NCBI GenBank assembly: GCA_035513575.1 | Contig: DATKBW010000194.1 | Location: 28,453 to 92,452 of the forward strand | Direction: 5' to 3' | Source of the DNA: JAHWKI01 sp035513575 | Lineage (GTDB): Bacteria > Gemmatimonadota > Gemmatimonadetes > Longimicrobiales > RSA9 | Length of the DNA: 64,000 nucleotides | In this document: one piece after another, positions 33,853 through 42,019 of the stretch | How positions within the stretch are numbered: the stretch's first letter is position 1 | Layout: each line of letters starts with the position of its first letter | Position numbers and translations under genes: made by a program | The notes under the pieces: generated by a model | Database searches by the model: none | Told to the model about the DNA's origin: nothing | The model's input: the letters and a program-made list of their open reading frames with translations, nothing else

Positions 33853-35204
33853 GCGCGTTTGGCGTCCTCGGCCATGCGCCGCTCGAGGAACTTCGTGTCG
33901 ACCTCCCCCGCCACGACGGCCGGATCGTGGAGCAGGTCCAGCAGGAACGGGATCGTCGTGTGAACGCCCTCGACGATGAACGACTCCAGCGCGAGCCGCA
34001 TCCGGACGATCGCCTCCCCCCGGTCGTTGGCGTGGACGATCAGCTTGCCGAGGAGGGAGTCGTAATTCGGCGGGACGCGGTAGCCCTGGTACGCGTGGGA
34101 GTCCACCCGGACCCCCGGCCCCCCCGGGGCGTGCCAGATCGTGATGGTCCCGGGACTCGGCGCGAAGTTGCGGGCCGGATCCTCGGCGTTGATCCGGCAT
34201 TCGAGGGCATGACCCCGGAGCTGCAGCGGCTCCGGGACCGAGTGCTTCTCCCCCGCCGCGATCCGGATCTGCTCCTTGACGAGGTCCACCCCCGTGACCA
34301 TCTCGGTCACCGGATGCTCGACCTGGATCCGGGTGTTCATCTCCATGAAGTAGAAGCGGCCGTCCTGGTCCAGGAGGAACTCGATGGTGCCCGCCCCCCG
34401 GTAATTGATGGCCGCCGCGCCCTTCACCGCCGCTTCCCCCATCTTCTCCCGCAGCCTGGGCGTCAGCGCGGGCGAGGGCGACTCCTCGATCAGCTTCTGG
34501 TGCCGCCGCTGGATCGAGCACTCCCGCTCCCCGAGGTGCGCCACGCGGCCGTGGGTGTCCCCCAGGATCTGGATCTCGATGTGGCGCGGCCGGGCGAGGT
34601 ATTTCTCGATGTAGACGGAGCCGCTTCCGAACGCGGCCTGCGCTTCGGTCTGCGCCGCCCGGAAAGCCTTCGGGAACGTCGCGGCGTCCGGGGCCACGCG
34701 CATCCCCTTCCCGCCCCCTCCCGCCGCGGCCTTGATCAGGACCGGGAAGCCGATGTCCCCCGCCACGTCCAGCGCCCGGTCCACGTCCTCGATGGCGCCC
34801 TCGCTGCCGGGGACCACCGGGACGCCCACCTCGATCATCGTCTCCCGGCCCCGGGCCTTGTCGCCCATCCGCCGGATCTGCTCCGCGGTGGGACCGATGA
34901 AGACCAGCTCCGAACGGTCGCAGATCTCGGCGAACTCCGCGTTCTCCGCCAGGAACCCGTAGCCCGGGTGGATGGCATCCGCGCCCGTGATCTCGGCCGC
35001 GGCGATGATGCGCGGGATGTTGAGGTAGGAGTCCCGCGCCGGCGGCGGTCCGATGCAGACGACCTCGTCGGCGAACCGAACGTGCAGCGACTCCCGGTCC
35101 GCCTCGCTGTAGACCGCGACCGTGCGGATCCCCAGCTCCTGGCAGGCGCGGATGACCCGCAGCGCGATCTCCCCGCGGTTAGCGACCAGGACCTTTCGGA
35201 ACAT
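33849..35204 (-). CDS. accC: Acetyl-CoA carboxylase biotin carboxylase subunit
   Basis: AccC carboxylates biotin on AccB using ATP and bicarbonate, the first half of malonyl-CoA synthesis. The 451-residue protein has the N-terminal VLVANRGEIALRVIRAC, the ATP-grasp glycine loop KAAAGGGGKGMRV, KYLARPRHIEIQI and the catalytic FMEMNTRIQVEHPVTE. The ATG at 35204 starts MFRKVLVAN; a TTG one codon upstream is possible. The gene lies 12 bp after accB in the usual order. Confidence 0.97.
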   Translation of the reverse strand: MFRKVLVANRGEIALRVIRACQELGIRTVAVYSEADRESLHVRFADEVVCIGPPPARDSYLNIPRIIAAAEITGADAIHPGYGFLAENAEFAEICDRSELVFIGPTAEQIRRMGDKARGRETMIEVGVPVVPGSEGAIEDVDRALDVAGDIGFPVLIKAAAGGGGKGMRVAPDAATFPKAFRAAQTEAQAAFGSGSVYIEKYLARPRHIEIQILGDTHGRVAHLGERECSIQRRHQKLIEESPSPALTPRLREKMGEAAVKGAAAINYRGAGTIEFLLDQDGRFYFMEMNTRIQVEHPVTEMVTGVDLVKEQIRIAAGEKHSVPEPLQLRGHALECRINAEDPARNFAPSPGTITIWHAPGGPGVRVDSHAYQGYRVPPNYDSLLGKLIVHANDRGEAIVRMRLALESFIVEGVHTTIPFLLDLLHDPAVVAGEVDTKFLERRMAEDAKRA

Positions 35205-35216
35205 CAACAGCGCGCG

Positions 35217-35840
35217 TCAGCCGTTCGGATCGATGCGGAAGAGCACCTGTCCGTACTCCACCGGCTCGGCGTTGTCGATGAGGACCTCGCGGACCACGCC
35301 CTCCACCTCGGACTCCAGCTCGTTCATGAGCTTCATCGCCTCGAGAATGCACAGCGTCTGGCCCTTGCTCACCCGCGTCCCCACCTCGACATACGGCGGG
35401 GCCTCCGGCGCCGGCGCGCGGTAGAACGTCCCGACCATCGGCGACTTCACCTCGATCAGCCCGGCCGCGCCCGCGGCCTTCTCCTCCGCCGGCGCGCTGC
35501 CGCCCCCGCCCGTGGCCAGCGGCGATCCGGCGGGAGCCGGCTGCGGCGCCGGGAGGTGCATGCCGGGCGGCGGAGCGTACAGGGGCGCGGAGCCGACCGC
35601 GGCGGGTGGCGTCTTGCTGATCTTGACCCGCGTCCCGGCCCGCGTGATCTCGAGGGAATCGATCCCGCTCCGGTCCACCGCCTCGATCAGGCCGCGGACG
35701 AAGTCCAGGTCGACCGGCGTCTGACCCGACCACGTGGCCGCGGCGGCATCGCCGCGGCCGGTGCGGGCCTTCTCCCCCTCTTCGGGCTTGCGCTCCTGAG
35801 CCACATCCGCCTCCAGTGTCGCCTGCCGTCCTCTGGCCAC
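35217..35840 (-). CDS. accB: Biotin carboxyl carrier protein of acetyl-CoA carboxylase
   Basis: AccB carries the biotin that shuttles CO2 between the two carboxylase half-reactions. It ends with the biotinyl domain: VKSPMVGTFYRAPAPEAPPY and the biotinylation motif EAMKLMNE, followed by the C-terminal IDNAEPVEYGQVLFRIDP. The N-terminal helix region (FVRGLIEAVDRSGIDSLEI) and a Pro/Ala hinge are normal. Two starts compete: GTG 35840 (207 residues, GGGGAG upstream) and GTG 35804 (195 residues, GGAGG upstream). Both have good ribosome-binding sites. Confidence 0.95.
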   Translation of the reverse strand: MARGRQATLEADVAQERKPEEGEKARTGRGDAAAATWSGQTPVDLDFVRGLIEAVDRSGIDSLEITRAGTRVKISKTPPAAVGSAPLYAPPPGMHLPAPQPAPAGSPLATGGGGSAPAEEKAAGAAGLIEVKSPMVGTFYRAPAPEAPPYVEVGTRVSKGQTLCILEAMKLMNELESEVEGVVREVLIDNAEPVEYGQVLFRIDPNG

Positions 35841-35843
35841 GTT

Positions 35844-36290
35844 CTACTCCCCGGTGGAATGCTGCAGGTGGCGGACCAGCCCCCGAACCGCCAGCAGGTA
35901 GCTGTCGGGGCCGAACCCCGTCACGGAGCCGACGGCCGCCGCCGCGAGGAGCGACTCCCGCCGGAACGGCTCCCGCGCGTACACGTTGGACACGTGGACC
36001 TCCGCGAACGGCCGACCGACGCCGGCCAGCGCGTCACGCAGCGCGACGCTGGTGTGAGTATAACCGCCCGCATTCACCACGAAACCATCGGTGCGGGGCG
36101 CGGTCTCGTGGACCCGGTCGATCAGGGCACCCTCGTGATTCGACTGGAACGTCTCGAGCTCGACCCCGAGCTCCGCCGCCAGCCCCGCCAGCGCGCCATT
36201 CACCTCGGCCAGCGTGGTCGCGCCGTAGACGGCCGGCTCCCGGGTCCCCAGCAGGTTCAGATTCGGTCCATGCAGGACCCCGATCCTCAC
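35844..36290 (-). CDS. aroQ: Type II 3-dehydroquinate dehydratase
   Basis: AroQ catalyses the third step of the shikimate pathway. The 148-residue protein has the family motifs GPNLNLLGTREP (Arg and Tyr region of the flexible lid), FQSNHEGALID, VVNAGGYTHTSVALRDAL and AEVHVSN. It starts at GTG 36290 and overlaps the TPR gene as GTGA. Linkage of aroQ to accB-accC is common in bacteria. Confidence 0.96.
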   Translation of the reverse strand: MRIGVLHGPNLNLLGTREPAVYGATTLAEVNGALAGLAAELGVELETFQSNHEGALIDRVHETAPRTDGFVVNAGGYTHTSVALRDALAGVGRPFAEVHVSNVYAREPFRRESLLAAAAVGSVTGFGPDSYLLAVRGLVRHLQHSTGE

Positions 36291-38245
36291 TTCTTGAGGC
36301 TCTCCAGCCAGGAGCGGAACGTGTCCAGGTCGTCGTCCCCGTCCCCCCCGCCCCCCCCGCCCCCCCTCCTGTCGGGACCTGCCCCGCTGTCGCGCCCCTC
36401 GGCGGCGGGAGGGCCCGCCGGCTGCTCCGGCGCCGCGGATCCCCGCGCCGGCTCGGCATCGGCCCAGCCCAGGAGCGACTTCAGGTAGCTCACGATCGGC
36501 TCCGACTCGTCCGGCGCCGGCGGCTCGTCATCGGCTGCCCAGGCGTACGGGCTCGCATCATCCGCGGACGCGCCTTCCCCGCCCGTCCAGACGGACTCGG
36601 CCCGCTCCGGTCCGCTCTCCTCCTCATCGACCCCGCCCTCCCGCGCCGCCGCCGGCGCCTCGATCAGCGGCGCCTCGATGACCGGCTCCTCTTCCACCGG
36701 ACCGGGCTCCTCTTCCGGCCCGGACTCCCCCGCGAGCACCCAGCGCTCCTCCTCCGGCGGCGGCGGGACCTCGTGGACGATCTCCTCCCCCAGCGGCTCC
36801 ACCACGGCCGGCGGGCCTTCGCTGGTGCGGAGGCCGGTGTCCGGGTCGACCTCGTCGGACTCGAGGCCCGGGAGCGCCTCGACCTCCGGCGGGGACCTCA
36901 GCTCGCTTCCCACCAGCCCGGCGATCGGTGCCGCCTCACCCTTCCCCTGCTGATCGGCCAGGGCCTCCATCTCATCGAGCCGCGCACGCAGCGCGTCATC
37001 GTCGGGACGGTCGCGCACGAGCTGCCGGTACACGCCGGCCGCCTGCTCGTAAAGCCCCTGCTTCGCGTATACCTGCGCGATCGTCTCCGTGGCCAGTCCC
37101 GGCTCCTCCCCGTCCGGGGGGGGCGCCTCGTACGTCTTCCCCGGGCCGCCCCAGGTCAGCGCCGGGATCGCATCATCCTCCACCGCCTCCCCTCCGGCAA
37201 CCAACGGCTCCCCTTCATCGGCGTCCGGAATCGCGCCAATGTCTTCGCCCGACCGGTCCTCTACCCACGCCGGCTCCTCCCCGGCCGTCGGCCCGTGGTC
37301 GGGTTCCGATGCCTCCTCCGCCAGCGCGGGCAGCTCTTCCTCCGCATCCGGCACCTCGAGCCAGGGCAGGTCCGTGTCCGCGTCAGGCGCCTCGGGCGCG
37401 CGATCGTCCGCGCGCTCCGGCATCCACTCCGGCTCCTGCTCCGCCGACCCCTCGGGCTCGTATCCGGGCTCGTCGCCGGGCTCGTCGCCGGGCTCGTCGT
37501 CGGGCTCGTCGGCGGGCGGAAGCAGGGGAAGGGGGTCCGCACCGAGGCTCTCCTCGGAATCCTCCACCACCCAGTCCGCGACTCCGGCCGCCGACGGGCC
37601 GTCCTCTCGCCGGGGCTCCTCGTCCCGCCATTCCGCCCCCGCGTCGGGCGGCGGACCGACCCCTTCGTCCGGGTCACCCCCGGTCGGTCCCGGCTCGGCC
37701 GCGTGGGTGGCGGCGAGCTCGTCGTCCGCCCCCTCCAGCGTCCAGGCCGCGTCCTCGTCCACGGCGGCGTCCTCGTCCGCGGCGGCGTCCGCGGCGGCGT
37801 CCACGGCGGCGTCGAAGGTGTCGGCCGGACTGCCGGCCTCGCGTTCCAACTCCTGGAGGGCGCCGCGGACGTCCTGGTCGGAAGGCTCTACCTCGAGGAG
37901 GCGAGAGTAGAAATCCGCGGCCTGTTCGGTGCGGCCCGTGGCCCGGGCGAGGTCGCCGAGGGCGCGGAGGGCGACGAGGTTGTGGGCGTCCAGCTGGAGC
38001 ACGCGGCGGAACTCGGCGGCGGCCTCGTCCTCTTCGCCGGCGTCCGCGAGGACCCGGGCGAGGACGACGTGAGCGCTGGAATAGTCCGGGTGCCGCTGGA
38101 TGCCCTCGGCGAGGACCTCGCGGGCCCGCTCCAGCTCGCCCGCCTTCCGGTAGGCTTCCGCGAGGTGCGTGAAGATGCGCCCCTGCGGATGCTCCGCATG
38201 GAGCGCTTCGAGCTTCGCGATTTCGGCGCGTTGCGCGTCGGGCAT
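36287..38245 (-). CDS. Acidic TPR protein with FRSWL C-terminal motif
   Basis: This is a 652-residue protein of unknown function. The N-terminus is a TPR array (residues ~1-125: FTHLAEAYRKAGELERAREV, SAHVVLARVLADAGEEDEAA and so on). A very acidic, presumably disordered region of ~260 residues with a DEPG repeat follows. A lone TPR pair (ETIAQVYAKQGLYEQAAGVY) is followed by another acidic stretch and a final amphipathic DTFRSWLESLKK. LPWLE, LPGLE and LPALAEE motifs recur in the linkers. The ATG at 38245 fits the mapped promoter best; 38278 is in frame but would have a 13-base leader. It leads the aroQ-to-rpmE run. Confidence 0.8.
   Translation of the reverse strand: MPDAQRAEIAKLEALHAEHPQGRIFTHLAEAYRKAGELERAREVLAEGIQRHPDYSSAHVVLARVLADAGEEDEAAAEFRRVLQLDAHNLVALRALGDLARATGRTEQAADFYSRLLEVEPSDQDVRGALQELEREAGSPADTFDAAVDAAADAAADEDAAVDEDAAWTLEGADDELAATHAAEPGPTGGDPDEGVGPPPDAGAEWRDEEPRREDGPSAAGVADWVVEDSEESLGADPLPLLPPADEPDDEPGDEPGDEPGYEPEGSAEQEPEWMPERADDRAPEAPDADTDLPWLEVPDAEEELPALAEEASEPDHGPTAGEEPAWVEDRSGEDIGAIPDADEGEPLVAGGEAVEDDAIPALTWGGPGKTYEAPPPDGEEPGLATETIAQVYAKQGLYEQAAGVYRQLVRDRPDDDALRARLDEMEALADQQGKGEAAPIAGLVGSELRSPPEVEALPGLESDEVDPDTGLRTSEGPPAVVEPLGEEIVHEVPPPPEEERWVLAGESGPEEEPGPVEEEPVIEAPLIEAPAAAREGGVDEEESGPERAESVWTGGEGASADDASPYAWAADDEPPAPDESEPIVSYLKSLLGWADAEPARGSAAPEQPAGPPAAEGRDSGAGPDRRGGGGGGGDGDDDLDTFRSWLESLKK
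37454..37513. repeat. Five tandem 12-bp repeats coding for DEPG
   Basis: The unit is gggctcgtcgcc, copied five times with a few changes. On the minus strand it encodes the repeated DEPGDEPGDEPGYEP stretch in the acidic linker of the TPR protein. The number of copies may vary between strains. Confidence 0.85.
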
Positions 38246-38298
38246 CGGTGCGGTGTCCTGATGGAACGCGAAGGGCATCGGACGTTGGTGAGGGGAAG

Positions 38299-38328
38299 AA
38301 GATAGGCGCGGGCGCGCAGGGCTGTCAA
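38299..38328 (-). promoter_or_regulatory. Promoter of the acidic TPR gene / aroQ run
   Basis: On the minus strand a perfect -35 box TTGACA (38328-38323) is followed after 18 bp by TATCTT (38304-38299). Transcription would start near 38292, leaving ~46 bases to the ATG at 38245. It faces away from the isomerase promoter and is the strongest-looking promoter for the 16-kb run on its left. Confidence 0.7.
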
Positions 38329-38398
38329 CGCGCGGGATGGGGCGTCGGGGCGTCGGGGCGTACGCCGGACGCCCGGCGCCTGAACGACCGAACGCCGG

Positions 38399-38427
38399 TT
38401 GAGCCCGGGCGGCCGGGCGCATATCTT
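38399..38427 (+). promoter_or_regulatory. Promoter of the PpiD/SurA-type isomerase gene
   Basis: TTGAGC (38399-38404) and TATCTT (38422-38427) are separated by exactly 17 bp. Transcription would begin near 38434, about 49 bases before the ATG at 38483. The ~70 bp between this promoter and the minus-strand promoter hold GC-rich direct repeats (cgtcgggg), a possible shared regulatory site. Confidence 0.65.
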
Positions 38428-38482
38428 TGCTGCTTGCGTCCGATCGGGGAACTCGTCGCCGAACCGCAGGAGTGGTCGTCGC

Positions 38483-40312
38483 ATGATGCAGCAGATGCGT
38501 GAGAACACGAAGTGGATCATGCTGGTCACAGCACTGGCCTTCGTGGCGCTCATGGTATTCGAGTGGGGGATGGACATGAGCGGGGGGAGCGCGGCCCAGT
38601 TCACGGGTGGAGAGCTCGGGAGCGTGAACGGGGAGGCGATCACGTACCAGGAGTTCTCGCAGGTGTACCGTACGCTGTACGAGCAGCGCCAGCAGGAGCG
38701 GGAGAGCCCGGTGACGACGGCGGAGAACCGGGAGATCGAGGACGAGGCGTGGAACCAGCTGATCATGGACCGGCTGATCCGGCAGGAGCTGCGGCGACGG
38801 GGCATCCGCGTGACGGACGAGGAGATCCGCCAGGCCGCGCGGTATGCGCCGCCGCCGGAGTTCTACCAGTACGAGATGTTCCAGACGGACGGGCAGTTCG
38901 ACCTGACGAAGTACCACCAGTTCCTGGGCTCGCCGGCGGCGGACGCCGACCTGCTGCGCGACCTGGAGTCGTACTACCGGCGCGTGCTGCCCCGCACCAA
39001 GCTGTTCCAGCAGGTGGGGGCGGCGGTGGTGGTGACGGATGGCGAGCTGTGGCGGCTGTACCGGGAGCGCAACGAGACGGCGACGGTGCGCTACGTCGGG
39101 ATCGACCCGCGGCAGGTGGTCTCGGACGCGGAGATCACGGTGGCGGACCGCGAGATCGCGGGTTACTACAGCGGGAACCGGCAGAACTTCGAGCGGCCGG
39201 CGCGAGCCGAGGTGCGGGTGGTCTCCATCGACAAGGCCCCGACCGCGGCGGACACGGCCGCGACGCTGGAGCGGGCGCGCGCGGTGCGCCAGGAGATCCT
39301 CGGCGGCGCGGACTTCGGCGAGGTGGCCGGGCGGGAGAGCGCGGATGAGGGGTCGGCGCCGCAGGGCGGCGCCCTGGGCACCGTGCGGCGGACCGCCCAG
39401 ATGGAGCAGCCCTTCGAGGACGCGGTGTGGCGCGCACCGATCGGCGAGGTGACGGAGCCGGTGCAGACGCGTTTCGGGTACCACCTGATCCGGGTCGACC
39501 GCCGGACGGAGGAAGAGGCGGAGGTCTCGCACATCCTCATCCCCGTCGAGCGGACGCTGGAGAGCGAGGACGGGATGCTGGCGCGCGTGGACTCGCTGGA
39601 GTCCATGGTCGAGCGGATGTCGCTCGAGGCGGCGGCGGAGGCGATCGGCGCGTCGGTCCGGACCACCGAGCTGAACCGGGTCCTGCCCACGCTCCCGGGG
39701 GTCGGCTCGGTGTCGGAGGGCGCGGACTGGGTGTTCGATGAGCGGCCGGCGCCGGGCGAGGTGAGCGCGGTGTTCGAGAACGACCGCCGCTTCTATGTCC
39801 TGGAGCTGGTGGAGCGGGAGGAAGCGCGGACGCTCACGCTGGAGGAGGCGACGCCGTCGATCCGCACGATCCTGATGAACCAGAAGAAGCGCGAGCGGGC
39901 GCGGGACATCGGCCGGCAGGTGGTGGACCAGCTGCGGGGTGGCGCGAGGCTGGACGCGGCCGCGCAGGCGGCGGGACTGACCGTGCGGGAGGCCGGGCCC
40001 TTCACGCGGCTCGATTTCGTCCCCGGCATCGGGTCCGCGAACGCGGCGATCGGCGCGTCGTTCGGTCTCGAGGTGGGGGAGACCAGCGGGCTGATCGAGA
40101 CGACGGACGCCTTTTACGTCGTCGAGGTGAGGGGCCGGACCGAGGCGGACCGGGCGGCGTGGGAGTCGCAGAAGGCGGGGCAGCGGCAGCAGGTGGCGGC
40201 CGCCCTCCAGAACCAGCGGCTGACCCTCTTCGTCGAGGCCCTGCGCAAGCAGGCGGACATCGACGACGAGCGGGACCGCGTCCTCCGGGCGCCCGCGGCC
40301 GCGGCCATCTGA
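38483..40312 (+). CDS. Peptidylprolyl isomerase (PpiD/SurA type), membrane-anchored
   Basis: This 609-residue envelope chaperone has an N-terminal membrane anchor (WIMLVTALAFVALMVFEWG), a SurA-like helical N domain (VNGEAITYQEFSQVYRTLYE, IMDRLIRQELRRRGI) and a parvulin domain at about 230-360. It also has a second, diverged parvulin-like segment and a helical C-terminus. The parvulin core has FGEVAGRESADEGSAPQGGALG and RFGYHLIRVDRR. Such proteins help outer-membrane proteins leave the inner membrane. The ATG at 38483 is preceded by AGGAG 10 bases upstream. It is the only sizeable plus-strand gene in the window and has its own promoter and terminator. Confidence 0.9.
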   Translation: MMQQMRENTKWIMLVTALAFVALMVFEWGMDMSGGSAAQFTGGELGSVNGEAITYQEFSQVYRTLYEQRQQERESPVTTAENREIEDEAWNQLIMDRLIRQELRRRGIRVTDEEIRQAARYAPPPEFYQYEMFQTDGQFDLTKYHQFLGSPAADADLLRDLESYYRRVLPRTKLFQQVGAAVVVTDGELWRLYRERNETATVRYVGIDPRQVVSDAEITVADREIAGYYSGNRQNFERPARAEVRVVSIDKAPTAADTAATLERARAVRQEILGGADFGEVAGRESADEGSAPQGGALGTVRRTAQMEQPFEDAVWRAPIGEVTEPVQTRFGYHLIRVDRRTEEEAEVSHILIPVERTLESEDGMLARVDSLESMVERMSLEAAAEAIGASVRTTELNRVLPTLPGVGSVSEGADWVFDERPAPGEVSAVFENDRRFYVLELVEREEARTLTLEEATPSIRTILMNQKKRERARDIGRQVVDQLRGGARLDAAAQAAGLTVREAGPFTRLDFVPGIGSANAAIGASFGLEVGETSGLIETTDAFYVVEVRGRTEADRAAWESQKAGQRQQVAAALQNQRLTLFVEALRKQADIDDERDRVLRAPAAAAI

Positions 40313-40333
40313 GACCGCCGCGGACCCGGGACA

Positions 40334-40372
40334 CGAAGCGCCCCCGGCGATCGGCTCGCCGGGGGCGCTTCG
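40334..40372. terminator. Bidirectional hairpin terminator between the isomerase gene and tatA
   Basis: A perfect 17-bp inverted repeat (CGAAGCGCCCCCGGCGA, loop TCGGC, then the exact complement) lies 22 bp after the isomerase stop and 26 bp from the tatA stop. It could end transcripts from both sides. No T run follows on either strand, so it relies on stem strength or another factor. Confidence 0.75.
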
Positions 40373-40397
40373 TCATCGGGCCCGTCTTCCGCCGGCC

Positions 40398-40682
40398 CTA
40401 CTCGGCGCGGTGATCCGCTTCCACCGGGGGCTTCGCGCTCTCCGGCTCCCGCGGCGGCGGCGGTGCCGGGGGGGCTTCGGAGCGAGGGAGGTCGCGACGG
40501 GTCGCGCTCTCCGCGGGGCGCTTGATCTCGCCCTCGATCTCCCGGACGGATCCCTTGAACTCCCGGATCCCCTTGCCGAGCGCCGATCCGATCTCCGGGA
40601 GCCGCTTGGCCCCGAACACGAGGAGGAGGACCGCCAGGATGAGGATCACTTCCCACACGCCGACGCTACCGAAGCCAGGCAT
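40398..40682 (-). CDS. tatA: Twin-arginine translocase subunit TatA
   Basis: TatA forms the size-variable channel of the Tat pathway. The 94-residue protein has a short N-terminal membrane helix (VWEVILILAVLLLVFG), the hinge and FGAKRLPEIGSALGKGIREFKG amphipathic helix. A charged Pro-rich tail follows. It matches TatA/E rather than TatB in length. TatC is encoded 9.5 kb away, and no tatB is visible, so a minimal TatAC system is likely. The ATG at 40682 has a GGAG site. Confidence 0.93.
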   Translation of the reverse strand: MPGFGSVGVWEVILILAVLLLVFGAKRLPEIGSALGKGIREFKGSVREIEGEIKRPAESATRRDLPRSEAPPAPPPPREPESAKPPVEADHRAE

Positions 40683-40705
40683 CGTTCATCTCCACTTCTC
40701 GTTGG

Positions 40706-40984
40706 CTAGAACCACCAGGACCGCATCACCAGCGCCACCACCAGAATGCCGACCACGCTGAGGGCATTCAGGTTGAGGACCAGCGGCCCGATGACGAACG
40801 CCACGGCGACCAGGTCCAACCCCAGCGGGCCGAGCGAGGCCTGGACCGTGGTGGTCAGGAACTCGCGCCCCGCACTATCCGGAAGGTAGCGAATCGCCAG
40901 CTTGGTGAACAGCGCGCCCAGGAACAGGCCAATGATCACCGCCCATACGAGCCGGGGGAACGCTCGCCGTCGTGGTCCCAGCAT
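40706..40984 (-). CDS. Small two-helix membrane protein, DUF4321-like
   Basis: This 92-residue protein has a basic N-terminus (LGPRRRAFPRLVW) and two or three hydrophobic stretches: AVIIGLFLGALFTKLAI, LDLVAVAFVIGPLVLNL and LSVVGILVVALVMRSW. It ends in WWF. It resembles DUF4321 proteins in size and layout; that match is from memory and moderate. The ATG at 40984 has a GGGAG site. It lies between the polyprenyl synthase gene and tatA. Confidence 0.7.
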   Translation of the reverse strand: MLGPRRRAFPRLVWAVIIGLFLGALFTKLAIRYLPDSAGREFLTTTVQASLGPLGLDLVAVAFVIGPLVLNLNALSVVGILVVALVMRSWWF

Positions 40985-41013
40985 CAGTCTCCCTTGCTCA
41001 CCGTTTGGTCGTC

Positions 41014-42003
41014 TCACCGCCTGCGCTCGACCACGTAGCCCACGGCCGAGGACAGGGCATCCCGGGCGTCGCTCCCGGGGACGTCCTGCAAAGCTTCTGC
41101 CGCACGCGCGCCGAACGCTTCCGCCCGGGCCCGCGCGTATTCGATTCCACCGCGCTCGCGGCTCAGCTGGATGAGGCGGCGGATCCCCTCGTCCGAGGGG
41201 ACGGGGTCCGCGAAGAACGCCTCGACCTCGGCGAGCTCGCCGGCCGCCATGCGGGCCATGGCGGCGATGAGCGGGAGGGTCATCTTGTGCTCCCGGAGGT
41301 CGTGCCCCGTGGGCTTCCCGGTGGCCTGCTCCGTCGCCGTGTAGTCCAGGAGGTCGTCCGTGATCTGGAACGCCATGCCGAGGAAGTGGCCGTAGCTGGC
41401 CAGCGCGCCGCGGTACCGCTCGTCGCCGATCATGGCTCCCATCTCGCACGCGGCCGCCATCAGCGAGGCCGTCTTGGCCCGGATGAGCCGCTCGTAGTCC
41501 GCTTCCGTGAAGCCGAGGGCATCGGCCGAGACGAGCTGGCGCATCTCGCCCACGCTCATCTCGTTGGCCGCGCCGGCCAGGACCGCGATGAGGTCGGTGC
41601 GGCCGAAGGTCGCGAGCTCGGTCACCGCCCGGCTGTACAGGTAGTCCCCCATGATGATGGCGGACTGGTGGTTCCACAGCGCGTTCACCGTGGGCATGCC
41701 CCGCCGCAACACCGAATGGTCGACGGCGTCGTCGTGGACCAGGGTGGCGAGGTGGACGAGCTCCACGATGCCGGCGAGCGTCGGGGCGCGCTCGTGGCCC
41801 CCGCTCTCGCCCACCCGGTTGGCCAGGAGGAGGAGGGTGGGACGGAAGAGCTTCCCCCGGGCCAGCGCGAGATAGTCGCTGACTTCCTGGATGGGCGGGA
41901 AATCCGAGAGGATGATCCGGCGGATCTCCGCCTCGACGCCCTCCAGCGGGTCGTGGACGGGGTGCTGGATCCTCGCGAGCCGTGGCACCGCGGTTCGCGG
42001 CAT
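41014..42003 (-). CDS. Polyprenyl diphosphate synthase (trans-type)
   Basis: This is a 329-residue all-helical prenyltransferase that elongates isoprenoid diphosphates for quinone side chains or carriers. The aspartate-rich motifs are present: first LVHDDAVDHSVLRRG (D91, D92, D95) and second FQITDDLLDYTA. GKLFRPTLLLLA is the isopentenyl-diphosphate site. Small residues before the first motif suggest a medium or long chain, as in heptaprenyl or octaprenyl synthases, but length cannot be fixed. It lies 16 bp after the TPR gene. Confidence 0.92.
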   Translation of the reverse strand: MPRTAVPRLARIQHPVHDPLEGVEAEIRRIILSDFPPIQEVSDYLALARGKLFRPTLLLLANRVGESGGHERAPTLAGIVELVHLATLVHDDAVDHSVLRRGMPTVNALWNHQSAIIMGDYLYSRAVTELATFGRTDLIAVLAGAANEMSVGEMRQLVSADALGFTEADYERLIRAKTASLMAAACEMGAMIGDERYRGALASYGHFLGMAFQITDDLLDYTATEQATGKPTGHDLREHKMTLPLIAAMARMAAGELAEVEAFFADPVPSDEGIRRLIQLSRERGGIEYARARAEAFGARAAEALQDVPGSDARDALSSAVGYVVERRR

Positions 42004-42019
42004 CAGGAGCGCGCCCGCT

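Noticed and set aside
36058..36063. TATACT box inside aroQ on the minus strand.
   Set aside because: It lies within coding sequence, with no matching -35 box at 16-18 bp and no gene start immediately downstream.
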